Made by a program: the position numbers and the translations under genes. 11,176 nt of DNA from NCBI GenBank assembly GCA_020848855.1, contig JADLHH010000486.1:1-11176 (forward strand), in the 5' to 3' direction. Shown piece after piece: positions 6,132 to 11,176 of the stretch (positions are counted from its first letter, which is position 1; every line of letters begins with the position of its first letter). The stretch is from Anaerolineae bacterium. GTDB lineage: Bacteria; Chloroflexota; Anaerolineae; Aggregatilineales; Phototrophicaceae. The notes under the pieces were generated by a model, which ran no database searches, had not been told where the DNA came from, and saw only the letters and a program-made list of their open reading frames with translations.

Positions 6132-6938
6132 CTACGCGCACAGGCTCGCGTTGGGCGGCAGAATTTCCGGCGCGGAGATCATGACCTGCAACTGCTGCCA
6201 CGCCTGGCTGAATGACTGGATCGCGTTCTGGCGCGCTGCCTGATTGGTCAGCGCATCGTACTCGGCGCAGGTGCGCCCGATCAGGTCGGTCGCTTCGGCT
6301 GAATTCCCTTTGGAGGCTTCCGCCAGCGCCCATCCCTGATACGTATAGCCGACGATGGCGTGCATTATCTCGTCGCCCTGGTCGGTCAACTGCTGGGAGA
6401 GATCGGCGGCTTCCTGGTACTGCTTTCGCGCCTCATCGACCCGGTTGATCTGAAACAGGAACGCCGCATAGCCGCGCTTGGCGAACACCCGGTGCAGATT
6501 CGACGATGTGCTGTCGATGGCGCGCTGATAGTACAATTCGGCGCGGGGTACGTCGCTCACGTTGAAGTTCGCCTGCGCGATGGTGACGTAGTCGTTCCAG
6601 GTCACCAGCTCAGGGATTTCGTCCACCAGAATCATGGCGCGTTCGAGCAGCGTGCTGTTTTGCTGGCTGTAGGCGCTCGAGATGGACTGGATATAGGCGG
6701 CGTCGCCCTGATTCGGGCTGCTCATCACGTCCTGGTACAGCTTGGAGAAATCGATCTGCGACGCGATCATCCGATCCAGCGTCTCGGAGAGTTCGTTGCG
6801 CAGGGCGTGGCGCTCCTGAATTTGACCCGCATTGTAGGACAGATAAAAGGATGCTGCCGAGAGCGTGACGGCGAGAATGCTCGCCCATTTGCTCAGGTGG
6901 TCGGCAAAGGCACGCACGTTCGCATAGGTGATCGCCAT
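6132..6938 (-). CDS. Membrane-anchored TPR-like protein of unknown function
   Basis: This 268-residue protein has one N-terminal membrane helix (about 18-36), a helical segment (40-70, QERHALRNEL...), and helical pairs resembling tetratricopeptide repeats. The clearest are about 113-144 (WNDYVTIAQANFNVSDVPRA then ELYYQRAID), 149-183 (AKRGYAAFLFQINRVDEARKQ) and 192-225. TPR arrays usually serve as protein-binding scaffolds; no enzymatic motif is visible. Start ATG at 6938 has GAAGG seven bases upstream. The gene ends about 50 bases before the -35 of the multicopper oxidase promoter; no hairpin terminator is visible in between, so some read-through into that operon is possible. A role in metal handling is not supported by its sequence. 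The only exact residue signal at the C-terminus is a Cys (C267). Confidence 0.8.
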   Translation of the reverse strand: MAITYANVRAFADHLSKWASILAVTLSAASFYLSYNAGQIQERHALRNELSETLDRMIASQIDFSKLYQDVMSSPNQGDAAYIQSISSAYSQQNSTLLERAMILVDEIPELVTWNDYVTIAQANFNVSDVPRAELYYQRAIDSTSSNLHRVFAKRGYAAFLFQINRVDEARKQYQEAADLSQQLTDQGDEIMHAIVGYTYQGWALAEASKGNSAEATDLIGRTCAEYDALTNQAARQNAIQSFSQAWQQLQVMISAPEILPPNASLCA

Positions 6939-6983
6939 AATATGCCTTCAAATAAAATATGCCGGCGCGTAGTTTGCGCGCAG

Positions 6984-6989
6984 ATTATA
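6984..6989 (-). promoter_or_regulatory. Candidate -10 box for the TPR-like gene
   Basis: TATAAT on the minus strand (6989-6984) is a perfect -10 hexamer about 45 bases upstream of the ATG at 6938. No good -35 is seen at 16-18 bases, so the promoter call rests on the -10 alone. Confidence 0.4.
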
Positions 6990-7059
6990 GCGCTCATCGC
7001 CACGATGGGGATGCCCTGCGAATGACGGGGCGACTAATTTCGTGTGTCTCGATGACGGT

Positions 7060-7144
7060 TGGGGTAGGAGGGGTTCGGTTTGCTCCCCTCCTCGAAATCG
7101 GGGAGGGGAGGCGCGCAGCGCGGGGGTGGGGTCAGCGCGCTGAC
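7060..7144. repeat. Dispersed palindromic repeat (REP/MITE-like), in the 339-bp gene-free spacer 6939-7277
   Basis: The core is a 12-bp stem with one mismatch and a 4-base loop: CTCCCCTCCTCG (7083-7094) and CGGGGAGGGGAG (7099-7110). A further GGAGGGG arm (7067-7073) could pair with the same C-rich arm. A GCGCGCAGCGCG segment, GGGGTGGGGTC, and a perfect 14-bp palindrome GTCAGCGCGCTGAC (7131-7144) follow. This layout, a G-rich/C-rich hairpin then GGGGTGGGGTC, resembles multicopy intergenic repeats common in Chloroflexota and cyanobacterial genomes; copy number cannot be judged from one window. The rest of the spacer, 7145-7227, holds nothing I can identify. Confidence 0.6.
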
Positions 7145-7222
7145 TCACCTTTTTATACACTCCTGCCCTGCAAATGCCTGTCGCTGGAATCGCTTGACGC
7201 GCACGATCGATACCGGTGTGGC

Positions 7223-7255
7223 AAACAAAAAGCGGTGGAGCGCTCCACCGCTTTT
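7223..7255 (-). terminator. Intrinsic terminator of glnS
   Basis: A perfect 28-bp palindrome (7228-7255) forms a 14-bp stem with arms AAAAGCGGTGGAGC and GCTCCACCGCTTTT. On the minus strand it runs into TTTTTGTTTG. It lies 22 bases after the glnS stop. Because the flanking A and T runs are symmetric, it could stop transcription in both directions. Confidence 0.88.
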
Positions 7256-7277
7256 GATTCTGCTGTGTAATGACGGG

Positions 7278-8978
7278 TTAGCTCCCCGACTTCTGGAGCT
7301 TCGCCCACTCGTCCTTGAGCGTGACGGTGCGGTTAAACACCGGCGTCTCCGGCGTCGAGTCCGGGTCGAGCGTGAAGTAGCCGAGGCGCTCGAACTGGTA
7401 GCGCGTGCCTGGCTCTGCATCCTTTACGGTCGGCTCGACGTAGGCGTGCTCGATGATTTCCATCGAATTCGGGCTAAGGTAGTCGAGAAAATCCTTGTCC
7501 TCGTCCATCTCGCTGTTCTCGGCGACCGTCAGCAGGTGATCGTACAGCCGGACTTCGGCTTCCAGCGCGTGCGATGCGCTCACCCAGTGGAGCGTCGCCT
7601 TGACCTTGCGCCCGTCGGGCGAGTCGCCGCCGCGTGTGGCGGGGTCATAGGTACAGCGAAGTTCGACCACGTTTCCGTCGGCGTCTCTGACGACTTCCTC
7701 GCACTTGATGAAGTAAGCGGCGCGCAGCCGGACTTCCCGCCCCGGCGAGAGCCGGTAATACTTGGGCGGCGGATCTTCCATGAAATCTTCCTGCTCGATG
7801 TACAGCACCCGCGAGAACGGGACGGAACGGGTCCCGGCGTCCGGGTCTTCCGGGTTGACCAGCGGCTCGAACGTCTCGACCTGGTCTTCGGGGTAATTGG
7901 TCAGCACGACCTTGAGCGGGCGCAGCACGCCCATCACGCGCGGCGCGGTCTTGTTCAAATCCTGCCGCACGCAGTATTCGAGCATCTGCAGGTCGACGAT
8001 GCCGTTCGATTTCGAGATGCCGGTCATCGCGCACATATCGCGGATCGACTTGGGCGTGATACCGCGCCGCCGCAGCCCGGAAAGCGTCGGCATACGCGGG
8101 TCATCCCAGCCGCGCACGACGCCGTCGCGCACCAGCCGGATCAGCTTGCGCTTGCTCATGATGGTGTAGGTCATGTTCAGGCGCGCGAATTCGATCTGCT
8201 GCGGGTGGAAGATGCCCAACTGGTCGAGGCACCAATCGTACAGCGGGCGGTGATCCTCGAATTCCAGCGTGCAGATCGAGTGGGTGATGCCTTCAATCGA
8301 ATCGCTCTGCCCGTGCGCCCAGTCGTACATCGGGTAGATGCACCAGGCGTCGCCGGTGCGCGGGTGGGTCGCGTGCAGGATGCGGTAGAGCACCGGGTCG
8401 CGCAGGTTGAGGTTGGGCGAACTCATGTCGATTTTGGCGCGCAGGACGCGCGTGCCGTCCGGGAAGTTGCCCGCCTTCATGCGCTGGAACAGGTCAAGAT
8501 TCTCCTCGATTGAGCGATCGCGGTACGGGCTGTCCTTGCCCGGCTCGGTCAGCGTGCCGCGATATTCGCGGATTTCTTCCGCCGACAGATCGTCAACATA
8601 CGCCTTGCCCAGTTCGATCAGCCTGACTGCCCACTGGTACAACTGCCCGAAATAGTCCGAGGCGTAGCACAGGTTCTCCCACTCGTAGCCCAGCCAGCGC
8701 ACGTCCGCAATGATCGAGTCGATGTATTCCTGTTCCTCTTTGGTGGGGTTGGTGTCGTCAAAGCGCAGGTTGGTCTTGCCGCCGTACTCGTCGGCGATGC
8801 CGAAATTGATCCAGCTAGACTTGGCGTGACCGATGTGCAGGTAGCCGTTCGGCTCCGGCGGGAAGCGGGTGTGAACACGCCCGCCGAAGCGCCCGGAGCG
8901 GTTATGCTCCTCGATGATCTCGTGGATGAAGTCGGTCTTGGTGCTTTCAGATTCGACGTGCTTGGCTTCGGGTTCCAT
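7278..8978 (-). CDS. glnS: Glutaminyl-tRNA synthetase (GlnRS)
   Basis: This 566-residue class I aminoacyl-tRNA synthetase attaches glutamine to tRNA-Gln in the cytoplasm. The Rossmann fold begins with [17 protein letters not shown] (38-54), with HIGH at 48-51 and RFDDTNP at 72-78. MSKRKL (274-279) is the KMSKS-loop equivalent. Also present are the GlnRS signatures [16 protein letters not shown] (211-226) and the WDDPRMPTL segment (291-299). The C-terminal beta-barrel anticodon-binding domains (about 335-560) include [12 protein letters not shown] and FYRL-type strands. Length is close to the 554 residues of E. coli GlnRS. The start at 8978 is chosen because family similarity begins about there; the open frame continues to 9215 through 79 non-conserved residues overlapping the leader hairpins. 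Its presence implies direct charging of tRNA-Gln rather than only the transamidation route. Expressed alone, with its own terminator. Confidence 0.96.
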   Translation of the reverse strand: MEPEAKHVESESTKTDFIHEIIEEHNRSGRFGGRVHTRFPPEPNGYLHIGHAKSSWINFGIADEYGGKTNLRFDDTNPTKEEQEYIDSIIADVRWLGYEWENLCYASDYFGQLYQWAVRLIELGKAYVDDLSAEEIREYRGTLTEPGKDSPYRDRSIEENLDLFQRMKAGNFPDGTRVLRAKIDMSSPNLNLRDPVLYRILHATHPRTGDAWCIYPMYDWAHGQSDSIEGITHSICTLEFEDHRPLYDWCLDQLGIFHPQQIEFARLNMTYTIMSKRKLIRLVRDGVVRGWDDPRMPTLSGLRRRGITPKSIRDMCAMTGISKSNGIVDLQMLEYCVRQDLNKTAPRVMGVLRPLKVVLTNYPEDQVETFEPLVNPEDPDAGTRSVPFSRVLYIEQEDFMEDPPPKYYRLSPGREVRLRAAYFIKCEEVVRDADGNVVELRCTYDPATRGGDSPDGRKVKATLHWVSASHALEAEVRLYDHLLTVAENSEMDEDKDFLDYLSPNSMEIIEHAYVEPTVKDAEPGTRYQFERLGYFTLDPDSTPETPVFNRTVTLKDEWAKLQKSGS

Positions 8979-9013
8979 TACGGATATTTCCCATTGGATA
9001 CAGACGCCGGTAG

Positions 9014-9043
9014 ATTGTAACCAGCGGCGCGACGACGTGCGAA
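9014..9043 (-). promoter_or_regulatory. Candidate proximal promoter of glnS
   Basis: On the minus strand there is TTCGCA (9043-9038, 4 of 6 to TTGACA), an 18-base spacer, and TACAAT (9019-9014, 5 of 6 to TATAAT). Start would be near 9007, giving a leader of about 30 bases. It lies just downstream of an intrinsic terminator (9046-9073), so it would give glnS transcription that does not depend on read-through. Confidence 0.45.
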
Positions 9044-9045
9044 AC

Positions 9046-9073
9046 AAAAAAGACCAGCGCCGCTGCCGGTCTT
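9046..9073 (-). terminator. Intrinsic terminator in the glnS upstream region
   Basis: A 9-bp stem with one G-U pair (9050-9058 with 9065-9073), a 6-base loop, and on the minus strand a run TTTTTTGTTT. It sits about 70 bases before the glnS ATG, so it either ends an upstream small RNA or attenuates glnS. Confidence 0.75.
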
Positions 9074-9127
9074 CGCCGGGAAATCCTGCCTTGCGGGCAC
9101 GGATTCCCTCAAGAGACTGCCGACCTG
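9046..9127 (-). ncRNA. Candidate small RNA or glnS leader with attenuator-like structures
   Basis: An extended -10 (TGATATACT, 9142-9134) would start a minus-strand transcript near 9127. The transcript contains a hairpin from GGGAATCC (9108-9101) pairing with GGATTTCCC (9086-9078), with inner arms TGCC/GGCA and a CGCAA loop. Then CCGG-(CGAAGA)-CCGG overlaps the ascending arm of an intrinsic terminator, AAGACCGGC (9073-9065) with GCTGGTCTT (9058-9050), followed by six T (9051-9046). The two structures exclude one another, as in attenuators. It may be a small RNA of about 80 bases ending at the terminator, or a glnS leader. No T-box sequence and no known riboswitch consensus is recognised. Confidence 0.4.
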
Positions 9128-9133
9128 TTCCAG

Positions 9134-9157
9134 AGTATATCACGCCCCCCGTGTCAA
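9134..9157 (-). promoter_or_regulatory. Candidate promoter upstream of the glnS leader / small RNA
   Basis: The minus strand shows an extended -10, TGATATACT (9142-9134). A TTGACA (9157-9152) is only 12 bases upstream, too short for a usual -35/-10 pair, so the extended -10 is the main support. Confidence 0.4.
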
Positions 9158-9198
9158 CCGTTAGGGCGCATTCCCATGCGCACGGCGTGGTCGGGCAG

Positions 9199-9224
9199 TA
9201 GGGGCGAGGCACCACCTCGCCCAG
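9199..9224. repeat. REP-like palindrome between the hydrolase remnant and glnS leader
   Basis: GGGCGAGG (9202-9209) and CCTCGCCC (9215-9222) form an 8-bp stem with a 5-base loop, in the context GTAGGGGCGAGG...CCTCGCCC. The shape recalls multicopy GTAGGGGC...GCCCCTAC-type intergenic palindromes of Chloroflexota. There is no T-run on the minus strand, so it is not a clear terminator for the pseudogene ending at 9240. Confidence 0.5.
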
Positions 9225-9239
9225 TGTATAAGGTGCGAT

Positions 9240-9698
9240 CTATTCGGTCGCGCCTGCCAGCACGGTATTGACCATCACGTCGGTGAAGCGCTGCGGCTCA
9301 TCCCACAGCGGCGTGTGCGCCGAGTCTTCGAACCAGATCAGTTCCTTGTGCGGCGCGTCGACGATGCTGAAGTAATCGACCGCCAGCGAAGTCATGGCGT
9401 TGACATCCCAGCGCCCCAGCACGAAGTAGACCGGCACGTCCAGCCGCGCGGCTTGCGTCCTCAAATCCAGATCGGCAAGCTGGGGATAGACGTGGGTGAA
9501 TACTTCGGACAAGCCGCGCACCCAGTTCACCTTGTCGAGCAGACCGTATTCCGGCGCGCCCAGCGAGTCGAACAGAAGGTAGATTTTCTCCTGATGGAAG
9601 CGTTCGCGCAGGTAAAGCGTGAGCTGGTGCGCGTCGCTGACGAAGCGCCCCGGTGTCAGCGTGCCGATGTTGACCGCGCCATCGGCGTGCCAGCCGGG
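9240..9698 (-). pseudogene. Decayed alpha/beta hydrolase (aminopeptidase-like), internally deleted
   Basis: The frame from 9698 to the TAG at 9240 encodes about 152 residues with two recognisable blocks of an alpha/beta hydrolase. The first (near 9660-9580) reads NIGTLTPGRFVSDAHQLTLY then LRERFHQEKIYLL, the helix and strand before the nucleophile elbow. The second (near 9540-9240) includes VPVYFVLGRWDVNA with the acid residue region, then APHKELIWFEDSAHTPLWDE with the catalytic-His region and the C-terminus. Between them the expected GHSWG nucleophile motif and cap domain, roughly 100 residues, are missing; only FDSLGAPEYG stands there. The 5' end is also lost: an in-frame TAA at 9701-9699 precedes the block and no good start is present. 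An ATG at 9762 overlaps the upstream gene's stop (TGATG) but reads in another frame that loses the homology. The upstream neighbour's coupling suggests it was once an operon partner. No active enzyme is expected. Confidence 0.8.
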
Positions 9699-9761
9699 TT
9701 ACACCGCCGGATACCGGGCGGGCGGCGGTCAGTTCAGGTGCTTTCAGGATATGGATCGACA

Positions 9762-10130
9762 TCAGGGTGCTCCGTCTTCAACATCGATGGGTTCGGCGTA
9801 GCTGGTTCCGTCCGCCGTCAGCATGTGGATGCGTACCGGCTCTACGCGCACGACCGCCTGCCACGACTGCGGCGGCATGATAGTCTTGCCCTCGACGACC
9901 TGCCCGCGCCCGTGCAGTTCCCACTCCGAAGTCAGCAGGACGAGGTTCGGCTGTGTCTCCAGGTTGAACAGATGGTTGGACGCATGGGCGACGAACACAT
10001 ACAGCCGATCCTCGTGTGTCCGGTAGGTGACGATGCTGGCTTCCGGTTCGGAAGCGGCGCAGGTTGCCAGCGTTGCCTGTTCGTGTCGTGCCAGCAGCGA
10101 TTCGACGCGCTGCCATAGGTGCTTGTTCAT
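9762..10130 (-). CDS. Pyridoxamine 5'-phosphate oxidase-like split-barrel protein
   Basis: This 122-residue protein has the FMN-binding split-barrel pattern: an N-terminal helix (MNKHLWQRVESLLARHE), ATLATCAASEPEASIVTYRTH (about 19-39), RLYVFVAHASNHLFNLE (42-58) and NLVLLTSEWELHGRGQVVEG (62-81). Family members bind flavin or related cofactors (F420, haem) and include oxidases, reductases and general stress proteins; the substrate cannot be inferred here. The start at 10130 is preferred because the helix begins there; an upstream TTG at 10175 would add 15 basic residues lying in the preceding hairpin region. The ribosome site is weak. The TGA overlaps an ATG of the following decayed hydrolase (TGATG). 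No strong promoter is visible upstream. Confidence 0.75.
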   Translation of the reverse strand: MNKHLWQRVESLLARHEQATLATCAASEPEASIVTYRTHEDRLYVFVAHASNHLFNLETQPNLVLLTSEWELHGRGQVVEGKTIMPPQSWQAVVRVEPVRIHMLTADGTSYAEPIDVEDGAP

Positions 10131-10174
10131 GTCACGCCCGCTTTTGCGAATGGTTGCCCGGTCTCGAATAGCCA

Positions 10175-10203
10175 ACCCGCGCCCCGGCTTGGCAGGCGCG
10201 GGT
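10175..10203 (-). terminator. GC-rich hairpin, possible terminator of the secreted-protein gene
   Basis: An 8-bp stem, CCCGCGCC (10176-10183) and GGCGCGGG (10195-10202), extended by one A-T pair, lies about 10 bases beyond the stop at 10212. On the minus strand it is followed by TTGGCTATT, a poor U-tract, so termination is plausible but weakly supported. Confidence 0.45.
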
Positions 10204-10211
10204 GGTGTGGT

Positions 10212-10736
10212 TTAGTGGATGGAAGCGATGAAGGCGTCGATGGCTCCCGAATTCCAGCGCGACTCCGGCTGGTTGATGACCAGCATGGCGGTGCCGTGCT
10301 TGCCCGCGAACACCACGTTCAACTGGCGATACCGCAGCCCTTCGTGATTCGTGCGAACGCTGGTCGTGACCGCCGCCGCTTGACCGCGCCCCGTGCGGCT
10401 CTCGGTCGTCAGCACGCTCGTGTCCGACCAGTCGGCGTTGCGCTGATCGTTGGCGACGTAACCCTGCATCAGCCCTTCGCCCATCGGCGTGCCGGGGGGC
10501 GCCTGCATCAGGACCAGATGCCCGCGCTCACCCGATTTGTACGCCGCGACCGAGTAGCCGATCATTTCGACCGCGTAGTCGGTCACGAAGCCATCCGGCA
10601 GCGTGAAATCGGCGATGTTCTGGGCGACCCGGCTGACCCGCGCCGCGTCGGTGCAGCTCTTCCCCAGCGCGGGCGCAGCGACGACCGCCGCCGCGCACAG
10701 CATCAGGAATGTGATGAGTAAAGTCCGCTTCGTCAT
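10212..10736 (-). CDS. Secreted protein of unknown function
   Basis: This 174-residue protein has a clear Sec signal peptide: MTKR, a hydrophobic core to about residue 20, and a likely cleavage after ALG (23-25). The mature part has one early Cys (C28) and no membrane segment. Regularly spaced segments FTLPDGFVTDYAVEMIGYSV (44-63), HLVLMQAPPGTPMGEGLMQG (73-92), YRQLNVVFAGKHGTAMLVIN (136-155) and a short final helix suggest a small alpha/beta fold in which the chain tests for lipid- or substrate-like ligands cannot be judged. I do not recognise a family. Start ATG at 10736 has AAAGGA eight bases upstream. It lies 30 bases after the methyltransferase gene and is probably in its operon. Confidence 0.75.
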   Translation of the reverse strand: MTKRTLLITFLMLCAAAVVAAPALGKSCTDAARVSRVAQNIADFTLPDGFVTDYAVEMIGYSVAAYKSGERGHLVLMQAPPGTPMGEGLMQGYVANDQRNADWSDTSVLTTESRTGRGQAAAVTTSVRTNHEGLRYRQLNVVFAGKHGTAMLVINQPESRWNSGAIDAFIASIH

Positions 10737-10766
10737 GGTGTTCGTCCTTTCGTGCGTTCCGCGCGG

Positions 10767-11176
10767 TCAGCGCCGGTTCATCTGCGGATAGGGGGTGGTC
10801 GTGCGGTCGCGGCGCAGTAGCTTCGGCAGGAACATGCCGGTGCGCGCCCGGTACGTGCGGTAGGCGTCGCCAAATTGGGTTTCCATCGCGCGCTCTTCCA
10901 TGCGCGCCAGCCGGTAGTAGATCGCCACCAGGATCGGCCACATGATCAGCAGTGGGAGCGTCGCCCAGTCGAGGATCATGCCCAGCGTGACCAGCATGAA
11001 GCCGGTGTACTGCGGGTGGCGGATGGTGTCGTAGATGCCCTCGCTGACCAGTTCGCCTTCGCCTTCTTCCTTGCTCCAGAAGCGCTGGTGGATGACGCGC
11101 CAGCCGACGATCACCAGCGCGACGCCGACTCTCATCATGACGGTGCCGATGTACATGCCCCAGTGCCCGATCCACG
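10767..11176 (-). CDS. ICMT/PEMT-type membrane methyltransferase, 5' part cut by the window edge
   Basis: The frame is open to the window edge (WIGHWGMYIGTVMM...), so at least the N-terminus is missing. About 135 residues are visible. The family signature is complete: EGIYDTIRHPQYTGFMLV with RHPQY, a helical pair, MEERAMETQFGDAYRTYRARTGMFLPKL with the conserved acidic pair E-E and the DAYRTYRART tail. Proteins of this kind use SAM to methylate lipids, prenylcysteine or other membrane-proximal substrates; the substrate here is unknown. It is the same family as the gene at 152-856, but the two sequences differ clearly, so they are not a recent duplication. A secreted protein follows 30 bases downstream. 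Confidence 0.85.
   Translation of the reverse strand, partial: WIGHWGMYIGTVMMRVGVALVIVGWRVIHQRFWSKEEGEGELVSEGIYDTIRHPQYTGFMLVTLGMILDWATLPLLIMWPILVAIYYRLARMEERAMETQFGDAYRTYRARTGMFLPKLLRRDRTTTPYPQMNRR

Noticed and set aside
7131..7144. Perfect palindrome GTCAGCGCGCTGAC as an operator
   Set aside because: It is part of a repeat-like block and no gene starts nearby on either strand, so a repeat is the simpler reading.
7080..8513. Long plus-strand open frame of 477 codons
   Set aside because: It lies almost wholly antisense to glnS, is rich in Arg, Val and Asp as expected from the complement of a GC-rich gene, and shows no family motif.
8979..9130. T-box riboswitch for glnS
   Set aside because: The conserved T-box sequence (TGGNACCGCG type) and a specifier loop layout are not found.
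8979..9215. Longer GlnRS start (GTG at 9215)
   Set aside because: The extra 79 residues have no GlnRS similarity and would be read through the terminator hairpin and promoter-like boxes; 566 residues fits the family.
9298..9762. 154-codon frame starting at the TGATG overlap as an intact gene
   Set aside because: Only the first part is free of shadowing; beyond it the sequence codes for alpha/beta hydrolase blocks in another frame, so this frame is a product of decay.
10131..10175. TTG start at 10175 for the split-barrel protein
   Set aside because: It adds a basic, non-family segment and begins inside the hairpin region; ATG at 10130 starts the expected first helix.

Overview
The window is a GC-rich bacterial chromosome segment. 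Every recognisable gene lies on the minus strand except the tail of one gene at the left edge. No rRNA, tRNA, CRISPR array, phage gene or insertion sequence is visible. A eukaryotic-type glutaminyl-tRNA synthetase, a split FeoB, and GC-rich dispersed palindromes in the spacers would fit a Chloroflexota (Anaerolineae-like) genome. That assignment is inference from general resemblance and has not been tested.

Layout, read along + coordinates. A 30-residue gene tail (1-93, +) faces a membrane methyltransferase of the ICMT/PEMT type (152-856, -) with its own terminator. Next is a ferrous-iron uptake operon transcribed feoA, feoB GTPase, feoB permease (3485 down to 943), in which FeoB is split into two proteins. 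Upstream of it is a second metal operon, transcribed from a two-domain multicopper oxidase with a Tat signal into a ZIP-family transporter that carries a membrane-anchored extracytoplasmic domain (6008 down to 3605). A TPR-type membrane-anchored protein follows (6132-6938). A 339-bp gene-free spacer holds a dispersed palindromic repeat and the glnS terminator. Then come glnS (7278-8978), a leader or small-RNA region with an internal intrinsic terminator, a decayed alpha/beta hydrolase, a small flavin-binding split-barrel protein, a secreted protein of unknown function, and the 3' part of a second ICMT/PEMT-type methyltransferase cut by the window edge.

The most interesting feature is regulatory. 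The feoA promoter and the multicopper oxidase promoter each have a TTGACA -35 box followed by nearly the same 18-bp inverted repeat (TTTAGR-TTAG-TCTAAA as read on +), lying across the spacer and -10. The repeat resembles the operators of DtxR/IdeR/MntR-type metalloregulators. This ties ferrous-iron uptake (Feo) and the MCO-ZIP pair into one metal-responsive regulon of about 5 kb. A reasonable model, which is inference, is that the exported copper oxidase changes the redox state of a metal, or handles copper or iron, at the outer face of the membrane next to the ZIP permease, while Feo imports Fe(II); both would be repressed when metal is plentiful. No regulator gene is in the window.
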